64,000 nt of DNA from Psychrobacter glacincola (GCF_904846075.1 NZ_CAJGZH010000001.1:124001-188000); one strand, 5' to 3'. Shown: positions 29,510-39,535, counted from the stretch's first letter. Program-made: numbers and translations. Notes: generated by a model not told the origin, from the sequence alone.

Positions 29510-29830
29510 ATTCAGAGGTTACTCAATTTTAAGAAATGTATTTTTGTCTTAAAATTAGTGGATTCTTCCTTACAGCTTTATGCTATGTTTTGTGTAAAAT
29601 TAACAACTAATATATTAGCTGCGTTGAGGCGAATTTTAGCTTTGATAGGAGTGGTACTGCAAATTATAAGCAAAATAATTATAATAGGATTTTTCTTATC
29701 AATCAAAATTCGACCATACAAACTAAGTATGCCAACAAAAAACCCCACAATCGCGAGGTTTCGTTATCTTATCGAGTATGACCGGTTATAGCTACGTAAA
29801 TGTTAGCAGCTTGGCTCTGATTGACTACTA
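29510..29830 (-). terminator. Gap after crotonase gene; terminator for the YadA-head lipoprotein gene within it
   Basis: In this 321-bp gap, minus-strand AAACCTC, an eight-base loop and GGGGTTTTTT (about 29737-29763) make a short hairpin with one G-T pair and a T run. It lies 70 bp after the lipoprotein stop, so I read it as that gene's terminator. A 77-codon plus-strand frame at 29558-29791 crosses it and has no recognisable features. Confidence 0.6.
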
Positions 29831-30703
29831 TTATTTAGTTGATTTTTTATAGTAGTCAACCATCATCGTACCTAAAGTGCCGTTGTCATCGATAGTGACT
29901 ATTTTGACCGTACCTGACTGTGCCGCGGTACTGGACTGGACTTGTCCGGCATTACCTAAGACCACTTGGTTGTTTTTCGCCGCCATTGCCCCGTTACCGA
30001 TAGCGATGCTGTTCATGCCGCCTGCCATAGATTTATTGCCGACAGCGACCGAATTTGCACCTTGTGCGGCTGCCGCTTCACCGACTGCCGTAGAGCGAAC
30101 GCCGCTAGCATTGGCTAGATGACCAAACGCTTGTGCGCGTTCAGCGGTGGCTTTGGACTGCCAACCGATAGAGGTTGAGCCTAGACCTGCAGCATTGGCT
30201 TCACCACCAACAGCTGTTGCTGAATTCATGCCCGCATTGGCTTTATTACCGACAGCGACCGTGTCATTGCTGCCGCCAGCCATCGCGGCTTCACCGACTG
30301 CCGTAGAGCGAACGCCGCTAGCATTGGCTAGATGACCAAACGCTTGTGCGCGTTCAGCGGTGGCTTTGGATTGCCAGCCGATAGAGGTTGAGCCTAGACC
30401 TGCGGCGTTGGCTTGACCACCAACAGCCGTTGCTGAATTTAGTCCTGCATTGGCCATATTACCGACAGCGACCGTGTCATTGGTGCCGCCAGACATAGCG
30501 CTATTGCCTAGAGCGACGGCAGTACCGCTAGTAGCGTTTGCCATGACTTGAGCATTTGCATTGTTGGGTTGATGATTAGCGCCTGTTGTCATAGTCGTGC
30601 ATGAAGCGGTGGCGGCGACAGCTAAAGTAAGCGCACTCATTTTGAGTACTAAGTTTGGTAAAAAGTCCATTTTCATCATGCTAAATCCTTTTAGATAAAC
30701 CAT
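29831..30703 (-). CDS. Putative lipoprotein with YadA-type head repeats and no anchor
   Basis: The product has a signal peptide and lipobox (AVAATASC, cysteine about residue 35). About 190 residues of degenerate 14-residue head repeats with the left-handed beta-roll pattern of trimeric autotransporters follow: SATAVGGQANAAG, GSTSIGWQSKATA, RAQAFGHLANASG, NSVAVGNKSMAGG. The stalk and the C-terminal beta-barrel anchor typical of YadA or UspA are absent. Instead a short tail (KIVTIDDNGTLGTMMVDYYKKSTK) ends the protein. A 71-residue block is duplicated in tandem. It may be a lipid-anchored surface trimer or a truncated adhesin; function unknown. Shorter starts at M9/M10 are possible. Confidence 0.8.
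   Translation of the reverse strand: MVYLKGFSMMKMDFLPNLVLKMSALTLAVAATASCTTMTTGANHQPNNANAQVMANATSGTAVALGNSAMSGGTNDTVAVGNMANAGLNSATAVGGQANAAGLGSTSIGWQSKATAERAQAFGHLANASGVRSTAVGEAAMAGGSNDTVAVGNKANAGMNSATAVGGEANAAGLGSTSIGWQSKATAERAQAFGHLANASGVRSTAVGEAAAAQGANSVAVGNKSMAGGMNSIAIGNGAMAAKNNQVVLGNAGQVQSSTAAQSGTVKIVTIDDNGTLGTMMVDYYKKSTK
30075..30500 (-). repeat. 213-bp tandem duplication in the head-repeat gene
   Basis: Two 213-bp copies (30075-30287 and 30288-30500) are nearly identical at DNA level, each encoding 71 residues, exactly five 14-residue repeats plus one. Protein differences are few (for example MSGGT/MAGGS, NMANAGL/NKANAGM). The similarity suggests a recent duplication or gene conversion and possible length variation between strains. 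Confidence 0.85.
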
Positions 30704-30924
30704 CTTGGCTTAGTAGGGGGTTTGGATGGATACTGATAGATCACAGTCCTTGCAATATCAGCGCACTCTGACATAAATGACTTGATTATATGTAGAATCC
30801 GCAACCTCAATGTAACACTAATTTTTAAACATTATTCAACTAATCATAGCGTTATATTTTTAAAAGTCATTTAAGGCTATGGATGAAAAGTTATAATATA
30901 AAAATATCGTAAAGGAGAATGCCA

Positions 30925-32091
30925 ATGCTATACAACTTTGATGAAATAATAGACAGACGCAACACTGGGTCGTTTAAATGGCATTATACCGATGATACAA
31001 TCCCGCTATGGGTCGCGGATATGGACTTTAAGACCGCCCAGCCTATTTTAGCGGCGATTGAGCAAGTAGCGCAGCATGGCATATTGGGTTACACCGTGCC
31101 GACCGAGCCGTTGTATCAAGCGATTATCGACTGGCATGGCAGTCGTTATGACTTGTGGCTGGATAAGCAGGATATCCTGTTTTCTCCGGGTGTCGTACCA
31201 AGTTTGGTGCTGATGATGAAAGTATTTACCGAGGCAGGGGATGCGGTACTCATCAATGACCCGATTTATACGCCTTTTATGAGCAAGGTTTTAGACAATA
31301 ATCGTAAGCTAGTGACTTCTGCATTACAGGAGGTTGAGGGACGATATCATCTGGATTTAGCTGATATCGAAGCCAAAATTATCGAGCATAACGTTAAGCT
31401 TTATTTATTGTGTAATCCACATAATCCGGGCGGACGTGTATGGACAGCGAATGAACTTGAAGCGTTACTTTTAATCTGTAAAAAGCACGATGTGGCAATT
31501 GTCAGTGATGAGATTCATCAAGATTTAACCTTGAAAGGGCATACGTTTATTCCCTTTTTAACCCTCGTAAAAGGCTATGAACACAAAGTAGTAAGCCTAA
31601 CATCGATGACCAAAACCTTTAATATTGCTGGTATTAAAGGCTCGATGATATTTGCTAAAGATCTAGCATTACTCAATAAAATCAGTCAGCAGCAGCGCTT
31701 AAGTGACGAGCATGAGCTGAATTTATTTGCTTATGCCGCTATGCGTAGTGCTTATCAAGAAGGTGGTGAGTGGTTGGCGCAGGCGCTGACTTATATTGAA
31801 GCCAATATTGAATTAACCATTAGCTTTTTAGAAGAGCATTTACCCAAAATTAAAGTGATGCGTCCAGAAGCTTCGTATTTGATTTGGCTTGATTGCTCGG
31901 CATATGCGCAAGACGATCAAATGCTCTATGACGCGCTTAGAGAGGCCAAAGTTGAGCTTAGCGCAGGGATTAAGTACGGTGATGAAGGACATCTTAAAAT
32001 GCGCCTTAATGTGGCGTGTCCTAGAGCGCTGCTGATAGAAGGGCTAAACCGTATGCATACTGCATTAAATAGCAATGATTTTAAACAGTAA
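30925..32091 (+). CDS. MalY/PatB-family PLP aminotransferase or C-S lyase
   Basis: The protein is a fold-type I PLP enzyme of the MalY/PatB branch, which cleaves cystathionine or cysteine conjugates. Marks are the N-terminal YNFDEIIDRRNTGSFKWHYTD and WVADMDF, the substrate segment LCNPHNPGGRVW and the PLP lysine in SMTKTFNIAG. The 388-residue length is canonical. GGAG is nine bases before the ATG at 30925 and only one from the ATG at 30919, so I prefer 30925. Family function would place it in methionine or cysteine metabolism, but the substrate is not shown. No neighbouring sulphur genes. Confidence 0.88.
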   Translation: MLYNFDEIIDRRNTGSFKWHYTDDTIPLWVADMDFKTAQPILAAIEQVAQHGILGYTVPTEPLYQAIIDWHGSRYDLWLDKQDILFSPGVVPSLVLMMKVFTEAGDAVLINDPIYTPFMSKVLDNNRKLVTSALQEVEGRYHLDLADIEAKIIEHNVKLYLLCNPHNPGGRVWTANELEALLLICKKHDVAIVSDEIHQDLTLKGHTFIPFLTLVKGYEHKVVSLTSMTKTFNIAGIKGSMIFAKDLALLNKISQQQRLSDEHELNLFAYAAMRSAYQEGGEWLAQALTYIEANIELTISFLEEHLPKIKVMRPEASYLIWLDCSAYAQDDQMLYDALREAKVELSAGIKYGDEGHLKMRLNVACPRALLIEGLNRMHTALNSNDFKQ

Positions 32092-32093
32092 TA

Positions 32094-33662
32094 TCATTTA
32101 GCAGGATACCCCGTAATATCTTGAATGCTTTGATATAAAGGCTTTAAGCGCTCATACATTTTGAGATAGACCTCATTATAAAGGCGTTTGTAGAGCTGAA
32201 CATTGGCGTCAATGGGTAAGAATTCATCGCCCAAATGGGTCATGGCCTGAGTTGCGGTTAAATGGTCGGGATAAACGCCAAGCCCTACTGCACAATTGAT
32301 AGCAGCGCCTAAGCCTGAGGCTTCATAAGTATGTGGGCGGTAAGCGGGCATGCCAAAGATATCTGCAGTGAGCTGCATTGCTGAGTCGCTTTGGGAGCCG
32401 CCACCTGAGACACGTAGGTGTTTGATGGTTTTGCCTGTGCGTTTTTCAATAGTATCAAAACCAAGTTTAAGCTCGTAAGCAAGCCCTTCCAAAATCGCGC
32501 GATAAACGTGCGCGCGGGTATGCACATCGCCAAAACCAATGAGCGCACCCTTACCTTCAAGCCCAGGATGCCGCACACCTGGCGACCAGTACGGTTGCAT
32601 CATTAGTCCCATACAGCCTGCCGGAATATCTTTTACCGCTTGATCGAGGAGTTTTTCGGTATCGATGCCCTGAGTTTTTGCTAGTTGCTCTTCATAGTGA
32701 GCGAACTGCTCTTTAAACCAGCTAACCATCCAAAAGCCACGATAAATCATATATTCATGGTTATAGTAATTGGGTGCGGCGGCAGTGTAGGCGGGCATGT
32801 GCTTAAGTATCTCGATATAATTACTCGACGTGGTATTAACAGTCGCAGTAGTGCCAAAGCTTAAGCAAGCGGTATCGGCTGCGAGACCAGCAGAGCCTAG
32901 TGCTTCGCAAGCTTTGTCACTAGCAGCGGCAATCATCGGTGTACCTTCTAATATCCCCGTTGCTTTAGCAGCTTTGGCACTGATATGACCAAGTGGCTGA
33001 CCCGGTGGAACAATTATAGGCATTTGCTCTGGTGTACAGCTAAATAAGCGCCATTTAAGATCTTTGGGTTTTAGCCACGCTTGCGCTTTATAGTCATAAG
33101 GCAAATAGCCAACCGAATGGCCTGTCGAATCGGCGAGTTCGCCGGTGAGTTGGTAGGTGAGGTATGCGGAGAGGTTGACATAGTGTGCAGTCTTTTTCCA
33201 AATCTCAGGCTCATTTTGTGCAAGCCAATTACAGCGCGCTTTTTGCTGCGCTTCTTGTACCAGCTCACCCATGCCGATGATTTTGGTTAGCGGATTGAGA
33301 AAGCCTATGTCATTGGTTTCGCCGCGACGCAAATCCATCCAGACGATAGCTGGGCGTAACGGTTGTTTATCCTTGTCCAAACATATCATGGTATAGCGCT
33401 GGGTGGCGAGGCTGACGCCGGCAATTTGCTCGGGCGTGATATCGCAGTTTTGCCACAATTGCTGACAGGCTTCGCTTAATTTTTGCCAATAATAATCAGC
33501 ATGTTGCTCGGCAAAATTTGGCTGCGTTGAAAAATACGGCTCGATAATGACGCGGGCTTTGGCAATCTCGCTACCGAATTGATCGAAGATAAGCGCTCTG
33601 ACGCTTTGGGTGCCATTGTCGATAGCTAGGAAATAAATAGGGGCATCAAGGTTATGGGTCAT
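32094..33662 (-). CDS. FGGY-family carbohydrate kinase
   Basis: FGGY kinases phosphorylate sugars or polyols such as glycerol, xylulose or ribulose with ATP. The 522-residue protein has the N-terminal IDNGTQSVRALIFDQFG nucleotide motif, the GVSLATQRYTMICLDKD segment, and the C-terminal GGGSQSDSAMQLTADIFGMP ATP-binding signature. It is not a standard GlpK by the opening sequence, so the true substrate is open. It is the last gene of a three-gene minus-strand unit behind a glycerol-3-phosphate dehydrogenase and an AGPS-like flavoprotein, separated from glpD by 163 bp that include a palindromic repeat. Glycerol or a glycerol derivative is the likely substrate. Confidence 0.9.
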   Translation of the reverse strand: MTHNLDAPIYFLAIDNGTQSVRALIFDQFGSEIAKARVIIEPYFSTQPNFAEQHADYYWQKLSEACQQLWQNCDITPEQIAGVSLATQRYTMICLDKDKQPLRPAIVWMDLRRGETNDIGFLNPLTKIIGMGELVQEAQQKARCNWLAQNEPEIWKKTAHYVNLSAYLTYQLTGELADSTGHSVGYLPYDYKAQAWLKPKDLKWRLFSCTPEQMPIIVPPGQPLGHISAKAAKATGILEGTPMIAAASDKACEALGSAGLAADTACLSFGTTATVNTTSSNYIEILKHMPAYTAAAPNYYNHEYMIYRGFWMVSWFKEQFAHYEEQLAKTQGIDTEKLLDQAVKDIPAGCMGLMMQPYWSPGVRHPGLEGKGALIGFGDVHTRAHVYRAILEGLAYELKLGFDTIEKRTGKTIKHLRVSGGGSQSDSAMQLTADIFGMPAYRPHTYEASGLGAAINCAVGLGVYPDHLTATQAMTHLGDEFLPIDANVQLYKRLYNEVYLKMYERLKPLYQSIQDITGYPAK

Positions 33663-33724
33663 AGTAGTCCTTTACTATGTAGAAATAGATATATCGCTCA
33701 ATAAAAATACGACGATTATAGTGT

Positions 33725-33796
33725 GCTACTGGGGTAAGTTTTCCGCAGCCTCTGTCTGCGTAGGCACAGCAAGCAAGGAAAATTTAACCCAGTAGC
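33725..33796. repeat. 72-bp imperfect palindrome between the FGGY kinase and glpD-like genes
   Basis: GCTACTGGGGTAAGTTTTCC at the left pairs with GGAAAATTTAACCCAGTAGC at the right with a few mismatches, around a roughly 30-base GC-rich centre. It resembles a REP- or MITE-like dispersed element. On the mRNA it could form a long hairpin and lower kinase expression. No second copy is recognisable elsewhere in this window. Confidence 0.75.
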
Positions 33797-33825
33797 ATTT
33801 GCTATTAATGCAATATAAAAAAGCG

Positions 33826-35502
33826 CTAAGCCGCTGGCAAATGATAATAGCGTTGCCATAATTGGGTATAGCGTTCAACTTCTTGCTGCCATTTTTGCTG
33901 ATCCCAGCCAAGCTCCTGCTGACATATTTGCTTCAGTCTTGCACTAATCAGCGGCGTCATCGCGCCATGTGGCAGTATCAAGCCCAAGCGCGTACGGCGT
34001 AATAATAAATCGTCCAAATGGATAACCTGCTCATAATGCGCCGCAAAGCGAATCTCGGCCCAGATAGTATTGCTATCGGTCACATAAGCCAAATCATCAT
34101 CATGTGCTAACTCTAATAATGCATCAAGCTGTAGACCGTAAAACCCTTGCAAGCGTTGTTGCAATAGTGGTGTTAGGGTTGAAAATTTGGGATTGGTTGG
34201 CGGTTGATTACTAAAGACTTGGCTGCTATATGAGACATTATTTTGAGTAGCCGACTCATCAAGTTCGAGCACCTTTTGACAAACTTTCAGTACATCAAGG
34301 GCGATTAGGCGAAAGGTAGTTAGCTTGCCACCGCTGACGGTCACTAGGTTGTTATCCAACCAGACGCTATGGTCGCGTTTTTCTTTACTCGGGCTGACGC
34401 GCTTACCATCACCGCCATCAGAAATCAGTGGACGTACGCCTGCCCATGAGCTGATGACATCCTTGCGGCTAATGTCTACATTATCAAAGAGATTATTGGT
34501 CGCCGCCAATAGGTAATCCACCTCTTCATTAGTGATACCGACTTCGTTATCGTCTAATGGCAGATGATCCAAATCGGTTGTTCCAAGGACAGTACGGTTT
34601 TCCCACGGAAAGACAAAGACGGCTCTTTTATCGACAGGATGCAAAAAGGTATAGGCTTGCTTGATTGGTAGGCGCTCTTGACTGACTACCAAATGACTGC
34701 CGCGCGACGGGCGAATTTGTTTATGAAAGGTTTGTTCTGTTTGTTTGCTTGCTTGCATCCGTAAGGTGTCTGCCCAAGCACCCGTGGCACTAACCACCAC
34801 TTTGGCATGGACATCGTAAGTATGATTGCTATCTTCAGCAGAAGTATCTAATAGAGTAGCGCCAACTACCAAGCCTTGCTCATTAGTAATTAATGACTCA
34901 GCTTTAAGGTAATTAATCGCCTGCGCACCATCATGGATGGCTTCATCAAGTACCCGCATCACAAGGCGTGAGTCATCGGTCACTGCATCACTAAACTGAC
35001 TGGCACCTAAAAACTTATCTTGTTTGATATGCGGATTAAGCTGTAAAAAAGCGTCTTTTTTAAAGTATTTAGAGTAGCGCTTGCCCGCGAGCCCATCGTA
35101 GACACGTAGTAAGGTATTGAATATCCATGGCGGTGGAAACTTGCCTTTATAATGCGGCATGACGTAATGCATCTCATTGACGAGACCATTTGCTTCACTA
35201 AGCATACGCTCGCGCTCACGCACGCTCAGCAAAGTCGTTTTATAGTCACCTGAGGCAATGTAGCGAAGCCCGCCATGTACCATTTTGCTAGAGCGGCTGG
35301 ACGTGCCCCAAGCAAAGTCTTTTTGCTCAATGAGTAACACCGCTAAGCCGCGCCTTGCTGCCTCGCGAGCAATCCCAGCACCAGTAATGCCGCCACCGAT
35401 GATAAGCATATCCCACGGTACTACTTGAGACGAGCGACGAGATAAAGGCGCTAATGCTTGCTGGCGTTGCTTGTATTGATCATGCTGATTGGCTTGATTC
35501 AT
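33826..35502 (-). CDS. glpD: FAD-dependent glycerol-3-phosphate dehydrogenase/oxidase
   Basis: GlpD oxidises glycerol 3-phosphate to dihydroxyacetone phosphate at the membrane, passing electrons to quinone. The FAD-binding Rossmann motif IIGGGITGAGIAREAARRGL is near residue 33, followed by the ATSSRSSKMVHGGLRY-type segment, FPWENRTVLGTTD and the GVRPLISDGGD and VTVSGGKLTTFR stretches. A C-terminal domain of about 120 residues completes the DAO-like fold. The 558-residue length is above E. coli GlpD (501). Central gene of the three-gene unit; 80 bp downstream of the AGPS-like gene. Symbol used for the family, not for proven orthology. Confidence 0.9.
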   Translation of the reverse strand: MNQANQHDQYKQRQQALAPLSRRSSQVVPWDMLIIGGGITGAGIAREAARRGLAVLLIEQKDFAWGTSSRSSKMVHGGLRYIASGDYKTTLLSVRERERMLSEANGLVNEMHYVMPHYKGKFPPPWIFNTLLRVYDGLAGKRYSKYFKKDAFLQLNPHIKQDKFLGASQFSDAVTDDSRLVMRVLDEAIHDGAQAINYLKAESLITNEQGLVVGATLLDTSAEDSNHTYDVHAKVVVSATGAWADTLRMQASKQTEQTFHKQIRPSRGSHLVVSQERLPIKQAYTFLHPVDKRAVFVFPWENRTVLGTTDLDHLPLDDNEVGITNEEVDYLLAATNNLFDNVDISRKDVISSWAGVRPLISDGGDGKRVSPSKEKRDHSVWLDNNLVTVSGGKLTTFRLIALDVLKVCQKVLELDESATQNNVSYSSQVFSNQPPTNPKFSTLTPLLQQRLQGFYGLQLDALLELAHDDDLAYVTDSNTIWAEIRFAAHYEQVIHLDDLLLRRTRLGLILPHGAMTPLISARLKQICQQELGWDQQKWQQEVERYTQLWQRYYHLPAA

Positions 35503-35582
35503 AAACGACTCATCTCAAATGATACTCAAATTAATCAGCGACTTAACCTGTTTAAGCCAACTAGTGACGCTAAGACGACCTT

Positions 35583-37340
35583 TTACTCTTCGATTAAAAC
35601 GCCGGGGTTCATACGCTGTTCAGGGTCCAAGCTTTTCAGCATATCATGGGTTACTTGAATACCGAGCTTACCTTTTTCGGCAGCAAGATAGGGTGCATGG
35701 TCACGACCGACACCATGCTGATGTGATATCGTCGCTGTACCATTAGCCAGACTTGAACTGGCAGCATGTTTGATTTTCTGCCAGCGGTTTAAAGTGCTGG
35801 CGTGATCTTTGGCTGCTCTAAAGAAGTAGGTGGTATAAAGACTGGCACCTTGCTTATAGACGTGCGAGATATGAGTAAAGGCCATGACGTTTTCGCCTTC
35901 ATCGCTCAAAGCGTTTTTCACCGCTTCTTGCATCTGCTGCATCTGCTCGTCGATATGATTCCAGTTGGTGGCGGTCTCAAAGGTATCGACCATGATGCCT
36001 TTTTCCCACAGCGTCCCACGCAAATAAGGAAATTTAAAGCGTCCATGTGCCCACACACTACCCATGATATCGGTTACTTTACCCGTGACACTACCGTGCT
36101 GCTTTAATAGGTTATTAAACTGCGTCAGTGCCAATTTATTCTGTGCTTTATCCCCTGAGACGCCATAAGTGAGCATGACTTTATCCGAGCTGAGACCGCG
36201 CGCTTTTAGATAAGTGCTAATCGCCATAAACTGGCTAGGCGTAGTACCTAAATGTAGATGTGCGTCAGTCTCGACCGCATTACTCAGGCGCAGCATAGAT
36301 AAGCGAATATTTTTTTGCACGGCTTGTCTAAGCACTTCTTTCCCCGCTTCCCAGTTAGGCAGAAATGCCACTTTAAATAGCTCTTCTTCTGGTTGCGACT
36401 GCACCCGCATTTTGACTTCAGTAAAAATACCAGCGCGACCTTCCGTGCCCATCATCATTTCACGCAGGTCAGGTCCTGCCGCTGACGCTGGGAAATCAGC
36501 TATATTCAATATCCCTTTTGGGGTCACAAGCGTTCCACCGGCAAACATCTGCTCGATGCGCCCGTAGCCTAAAGATTGCTGACCACTAGAGCGTGCTGCA
36601 ATCCAGCCGCCCAGTGTCGATAGCTCCCAAGACTGAGGATAATGTCCCAAGCGGTAGTCGTGTGCGTCCAGTTGTGCTTCGACCGCTGGCCCTTGTGTAC
36701 CTGCGCCAAAAGTAGCAATTTGGCTATCATTGTCTAAATCAATGAGTTGATCCATCTTGCTCATAGCGATGGTCAATACGGGGCGTGAACCTTTTTGCGG
36801 ATTGATATGACCCGCGACTGAGGTGCCGCCACCGAAAGGAATGACGATAAGGTCGTGCTCGCTCGCTAGCTTTAATAAGGTTTCGACATCAGCGGTCGAT
36901 TCAGGAAAAGCGACCCCATCAGGAAAGACTTCAAAGTCGCCACCATGCATGGCTATCCAGTCTGGAAAGCTTTGACCACGGGCATGTCTAAGTCTCACTT
37001 CGTTATCGACAGATACCGTATCAAGCTCAGTCATAGCAACAGGCAAGCGGGATTTGGGGACGGTTTTAAGTACTTGCTGTAAGCTCACTGATGATAGTTT
37101 TCTGGTTTTACCAATGTGCGATTTGATCAGTTTTGCCCCATGCGCTGAGACTTTTTTATTAATATTGATATTGCCCCAGCCATTCCAGCGCGTTTGCTCG
37201 ATTGGGGTATTTACCGTATGACCCTTTGAGGCAGCATCTATACTGGCGTTATTGGTGTTTTGGTTATCAGAATTTACTGAAATAGTTTTAGACGGGTCAG
37301 ATTTAGGGCGTTTTCGGATAAGGGCTTTGATTTTGCTCAT
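35583..37340 (-). CDS. FAD-linked oxidase, alkyldihydroxyacetonephosphate synthase (AGPS)-like
   Basis: The 585-residue protein has an N-terminal basic region of about 100 residues and then a PCMH-type FAD-binding domain with IVIPFGGGTSVAGH and WIAARSSGQQSLGYG. A C-terminal FAD_oxidase_C domain ends SHQHGVGRDHAPYL and RMNPG. The HQHGVG motif corresponds to the HHHGVG motif of alkyldihydroxyacetonephosphate synthase, which makes ether lipids from acyl-DHAP in eukaryotes. Bacterial relatives have unproven roles. It is the first gene of the unit, before glpD and an FGGY kinase, all acting around DHAP or glycerol 3-phosphate, which supports a glycerol-ether role. Glycolate-oxidase-type activity is an alternative. 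Confidence 0.85.
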   Translation of the reverse strand: MSKIKALIRKRPKSDPSKTISVNSDNQNTNNASIDAASKGHTVNTPIEQTRWNGWGNININKKVSAHGAKLIKSHIGKTRKLSSVSLQQVLKTVPKSRLPVAMTELDTVSVDNEVRLRHARGQSFPDWIAMHGGDFEVFPDGVAFPESTADVETLLKLASEHDLIVIPFGGGTSVAGHINPQKGSRPVLTIAMSKMDQLIDLDNDSQIATFGAGTQGPAVEAQLDAHDYRLGHYPQSWELSTLGGWIAARSSGQQSLGYGRIEQMFAGGTLVTPKGILNIADFPASAAGPDLREMMMGTEGRAGIFTEVKMRVQSQPEEELFKVAFLPNWEAGKEVLRQAVQKNIRLSMLRLSNAVETDAHLHLGTTPSQFMAISTYLKARGLSSDKVMLTYGVSGDKAQNKLALTQFNNLLKQHGSVTGKVTDIMGSVWAHGRFKFPYLRGTLWEKGIMVDTFETATNWNHIDEQMQQMQEAVKNALSDEGENVMAFTHISHVYKQGASLYTTYFFRAAKDHASTLNRWQKIKHAASSSLANGTATISHQHGVGRDHAPYLAAEKGKLGIQVTHDMLKSLDPEQRMNPGVLIEE

Positions 37341-37939
37341 AGGGACATACCTGTCAATTTATTATGATTATCTGTGACTATAATAAGTAACTGTTTTCTG
37401 TACATTAGTCAACAACGATTGGTGTGCTGTTCCGACTTGCTAATTCTTTATTCCCCACCAAAACCATCAGTCTATGCGCTAAGTAATGCCAAATCACACC
37501 AATAAACCTTGATATATAAAAGTACCAATGCGGTGAGACTAAGCTAGAGAAAATTTCAGATGAAGTCCATGTGTTGCGGAATAATATAGATTAATCATAG
37601 GCGACACTGATGTAAGCTTCTCTGTAGAATACTATGTAAAAAAGTATAATGGCTGCTTTGTAATAATGTTTAGACCAGAACTTAGGAATTGCCCATAGAA
37701 ATATAAGGCCAATTAATCGCGTTTTTATTCTGTTGATTACTCTACAGTGCTTTATCATCGCTACCTAGATGTAGAAAAATATAGAAGAAATGCATTCATT
37801 AATGAAATAAAGTAGAGGTTTATACTGATGAGCTATAGATTTATATACCAGTTAGCAGATTAGCGTATTTTTATAACCAATAGACTGCTCAAACTTGTTA
37901 AAATAGCGCACCAATTTATTTATTGATGGACACTACGTT
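37341..37939. other. Divergent intergenic region upstream of guaA
   Basis: 599 bp separate the AGPS-like gene (minus) and guaA (plus), so both promoters lie here. The region is AT-rich. I find no riboswitch-like structure, no purine-repressor palindrome that I can defend, and no coding frame. Confidence 0.4.
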
Positions 37940-39535
37940 ATGACAACTGCTGCCAACGTTCCTACTATTAAAGAAGATCGCATCTTAATTCTCGATTTTG
38001 GCTCACAGTACAGCCAGCTTATCGCCCGCCGTGTCCGTGATTCAGGCGTATTCTGTGAGATGTTCCCGTTCGATATCGATACTCAGCGCATCACAGATTT
38101 TGGTGCAAAGGGTATCATCCTATCGGGTGGTCCTGAGAGCGTCCACGCAGATGACAGCCCACGCATCAATGATGCCGTATTTGATCTAGGCGTACCCGTA
38201 TTGGGTATCTGCTATGGTATGCAAGCGATGGCAGAGCGCTTCGGTGGTAAAGTTCATGCCAGTGATATCCATGAATTTGGCGCAGCAACCATCAATATCG
38301 ATGGCAAATCAACGCTGACTGATGGTATCGAAGACGCAGCGGGTAAGCTAAATGTGTGGATGAGTCATGGCGATAAAGTGGTCGATGCCCCACAAGGCTT
38401 CGATATCGTCGCTAGTACGCCAAGCTGCCCGATTGCGATTATGGCTGATGATTCGCGCCATTATTATGGTTTGCAGTTCCATCCTGAAGTCACACATACC
38501 GCGCAAGGTTCTGCATTGCTAGGACGTTTCGTTCATGAAATCTGTGGCTGCGCGGGTAGCTGGACGCCGGATAACATCATCGATATGCGTATCGAACAGC
38601 TGAAAAAGCAAATCGGTGATAAGCAAGTATTGCTCGGTCTTTCAGGTGGTGTGGACAGTTCAGTCGTCGCGGCATTATTGCATAAAGCCATCGGCGATCA
38701 GCTGACGTGCGTATTTGTTGATACTGGTCTCTTGCGTCTGCATGAAGGCGACCAAGTTATGCAAATCTTCGCAGAAAATATGGGCGTAAAAGTCATCCGT
38801 GTCGATGCTGAAGAATTATTCTTAACGGCATTGGCTGGCGAGTCTGACCCTGAAGCCAAGCGTAAAATCATCGGTAAAACTTTTATTGACGTTTTTGCTA
38901 ATAGCGCCCGTGAAATCAGCGAGCAAAGCGATGGTAAAGTCATCGAATTCTTAGCGCAAGGCACGATTTATCCAGACGTCATTGAATCAGCGAAGTCGCA
39001 TCAAGGTAAAGCGCACGTGATTAAGAGCCATCATAACGTTGGCGGTTTGCCAGATGATTTGGCGTTTGAGTTGGTTGAGCCGTTGCGTGATTTATTTAAA
39101 GATGAAGTCCGTAAATTGGGTATTACCCTTGGTTTACCTGCCAAAATGATCAACCGTCATCCGTTCCCAGGACCGGGTTTGGGCGTGCGTATTCTTGGCG
39201 AAGTGACCAAGGAATTCGCTGATATCTTGCGCTCAGCTGATGCTATCTTTATGGAAGAACTTGAGCGTTCAGGTTGGTATGAGAAGACCGCGCAAGCCTT
39301 TGCGGTATTCCAACCGATCAAATCAGTTGGCGTGGTCGGTGATGGTCGCCGCTATGCGTGGGTAATCGCGCTACGTGCTGTTGAAACCGTAGACTTTATG
39401 ACTGCGCGCTTTGCGCATCTGCCGTATGATTTGATTGAGACGGTATCGAATCGCATTATGAATGAAATCGCTGAAGTTTCACGCGTGACTTATGATGTAT
39501 CTAGCAAGCCACCAGCGACGATTGAGTGGGAATAA
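37940..39535 (+). CDS. guaA: GMP synthase (glutamine-hydrolysing)
   Basis: GuaA converts XMP to GMP using glutamine and ATP. The glutamine amidotransferase domain (about residues 12-205) has the catalytic cysteine in [11 protein letters not shown], plus FHPEVTHT. The ATP pyrophosphatase domain has the P-loop [16 protein letters not shown]. The dimerisation domain ends in PPATIEWE, as in most GuaA proteins. The 531-residue length is canonical. The 3' end of guaA is a known integration site for genomic islands in other bacteria; here the accessory patch at 39700-41200 follows it. Confidence 0.98.
   Translation: MTTAANVPTIKEDRILILDFGSQYSQLIARRVRDSGVFCEMFPFDIDTQRITDFGAKGIILSGGPESVHADDSPRINDAVFDLGVPVLGICYGMQAMAERFGGKVHASDIHEFGAATINIDGKSTLTDGIEDAAGKLNVWMSHGDKVVDAPQGFDIVASTPSCPIAIMADDSRHYYGLQFHPEVTHTAQGSALLGRFVHEICGCAGSWTPDNIIDMRIEQLKKQIGDKQVLLGLSGGVDSSVVAALLHKAIGDQLTCVFVDTGLLRLHEGDQVMQIFAENMGVKVIRVDAEELFLTALAGESDPEAKRKIIGKTFIDVFANSAREISEQSDGKVIEFLAQGTIYPDVIESAKSHQGKAHVIKSHHNVGGLPDDLAFELVEPLRDLFKDEVRKLGITLGLPAKMINRHPFPGPGLGVRILGEVTKEFADILRSADAIFMEELERSGWYEKTAQAFAVFQPIKSVGVVGDGRRYAWVIALRAVETVDFMTARFAHLPYDLIETVSNRIMNEIAEVSRVTYDVSSKPPATIEWE

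Noticed and set aside
29558..29791. 77-codon plus-strand ORF after the crotonase gene
   Set aside because: It runs through a terminator hairpin, has a weak start and no recognised sequence.
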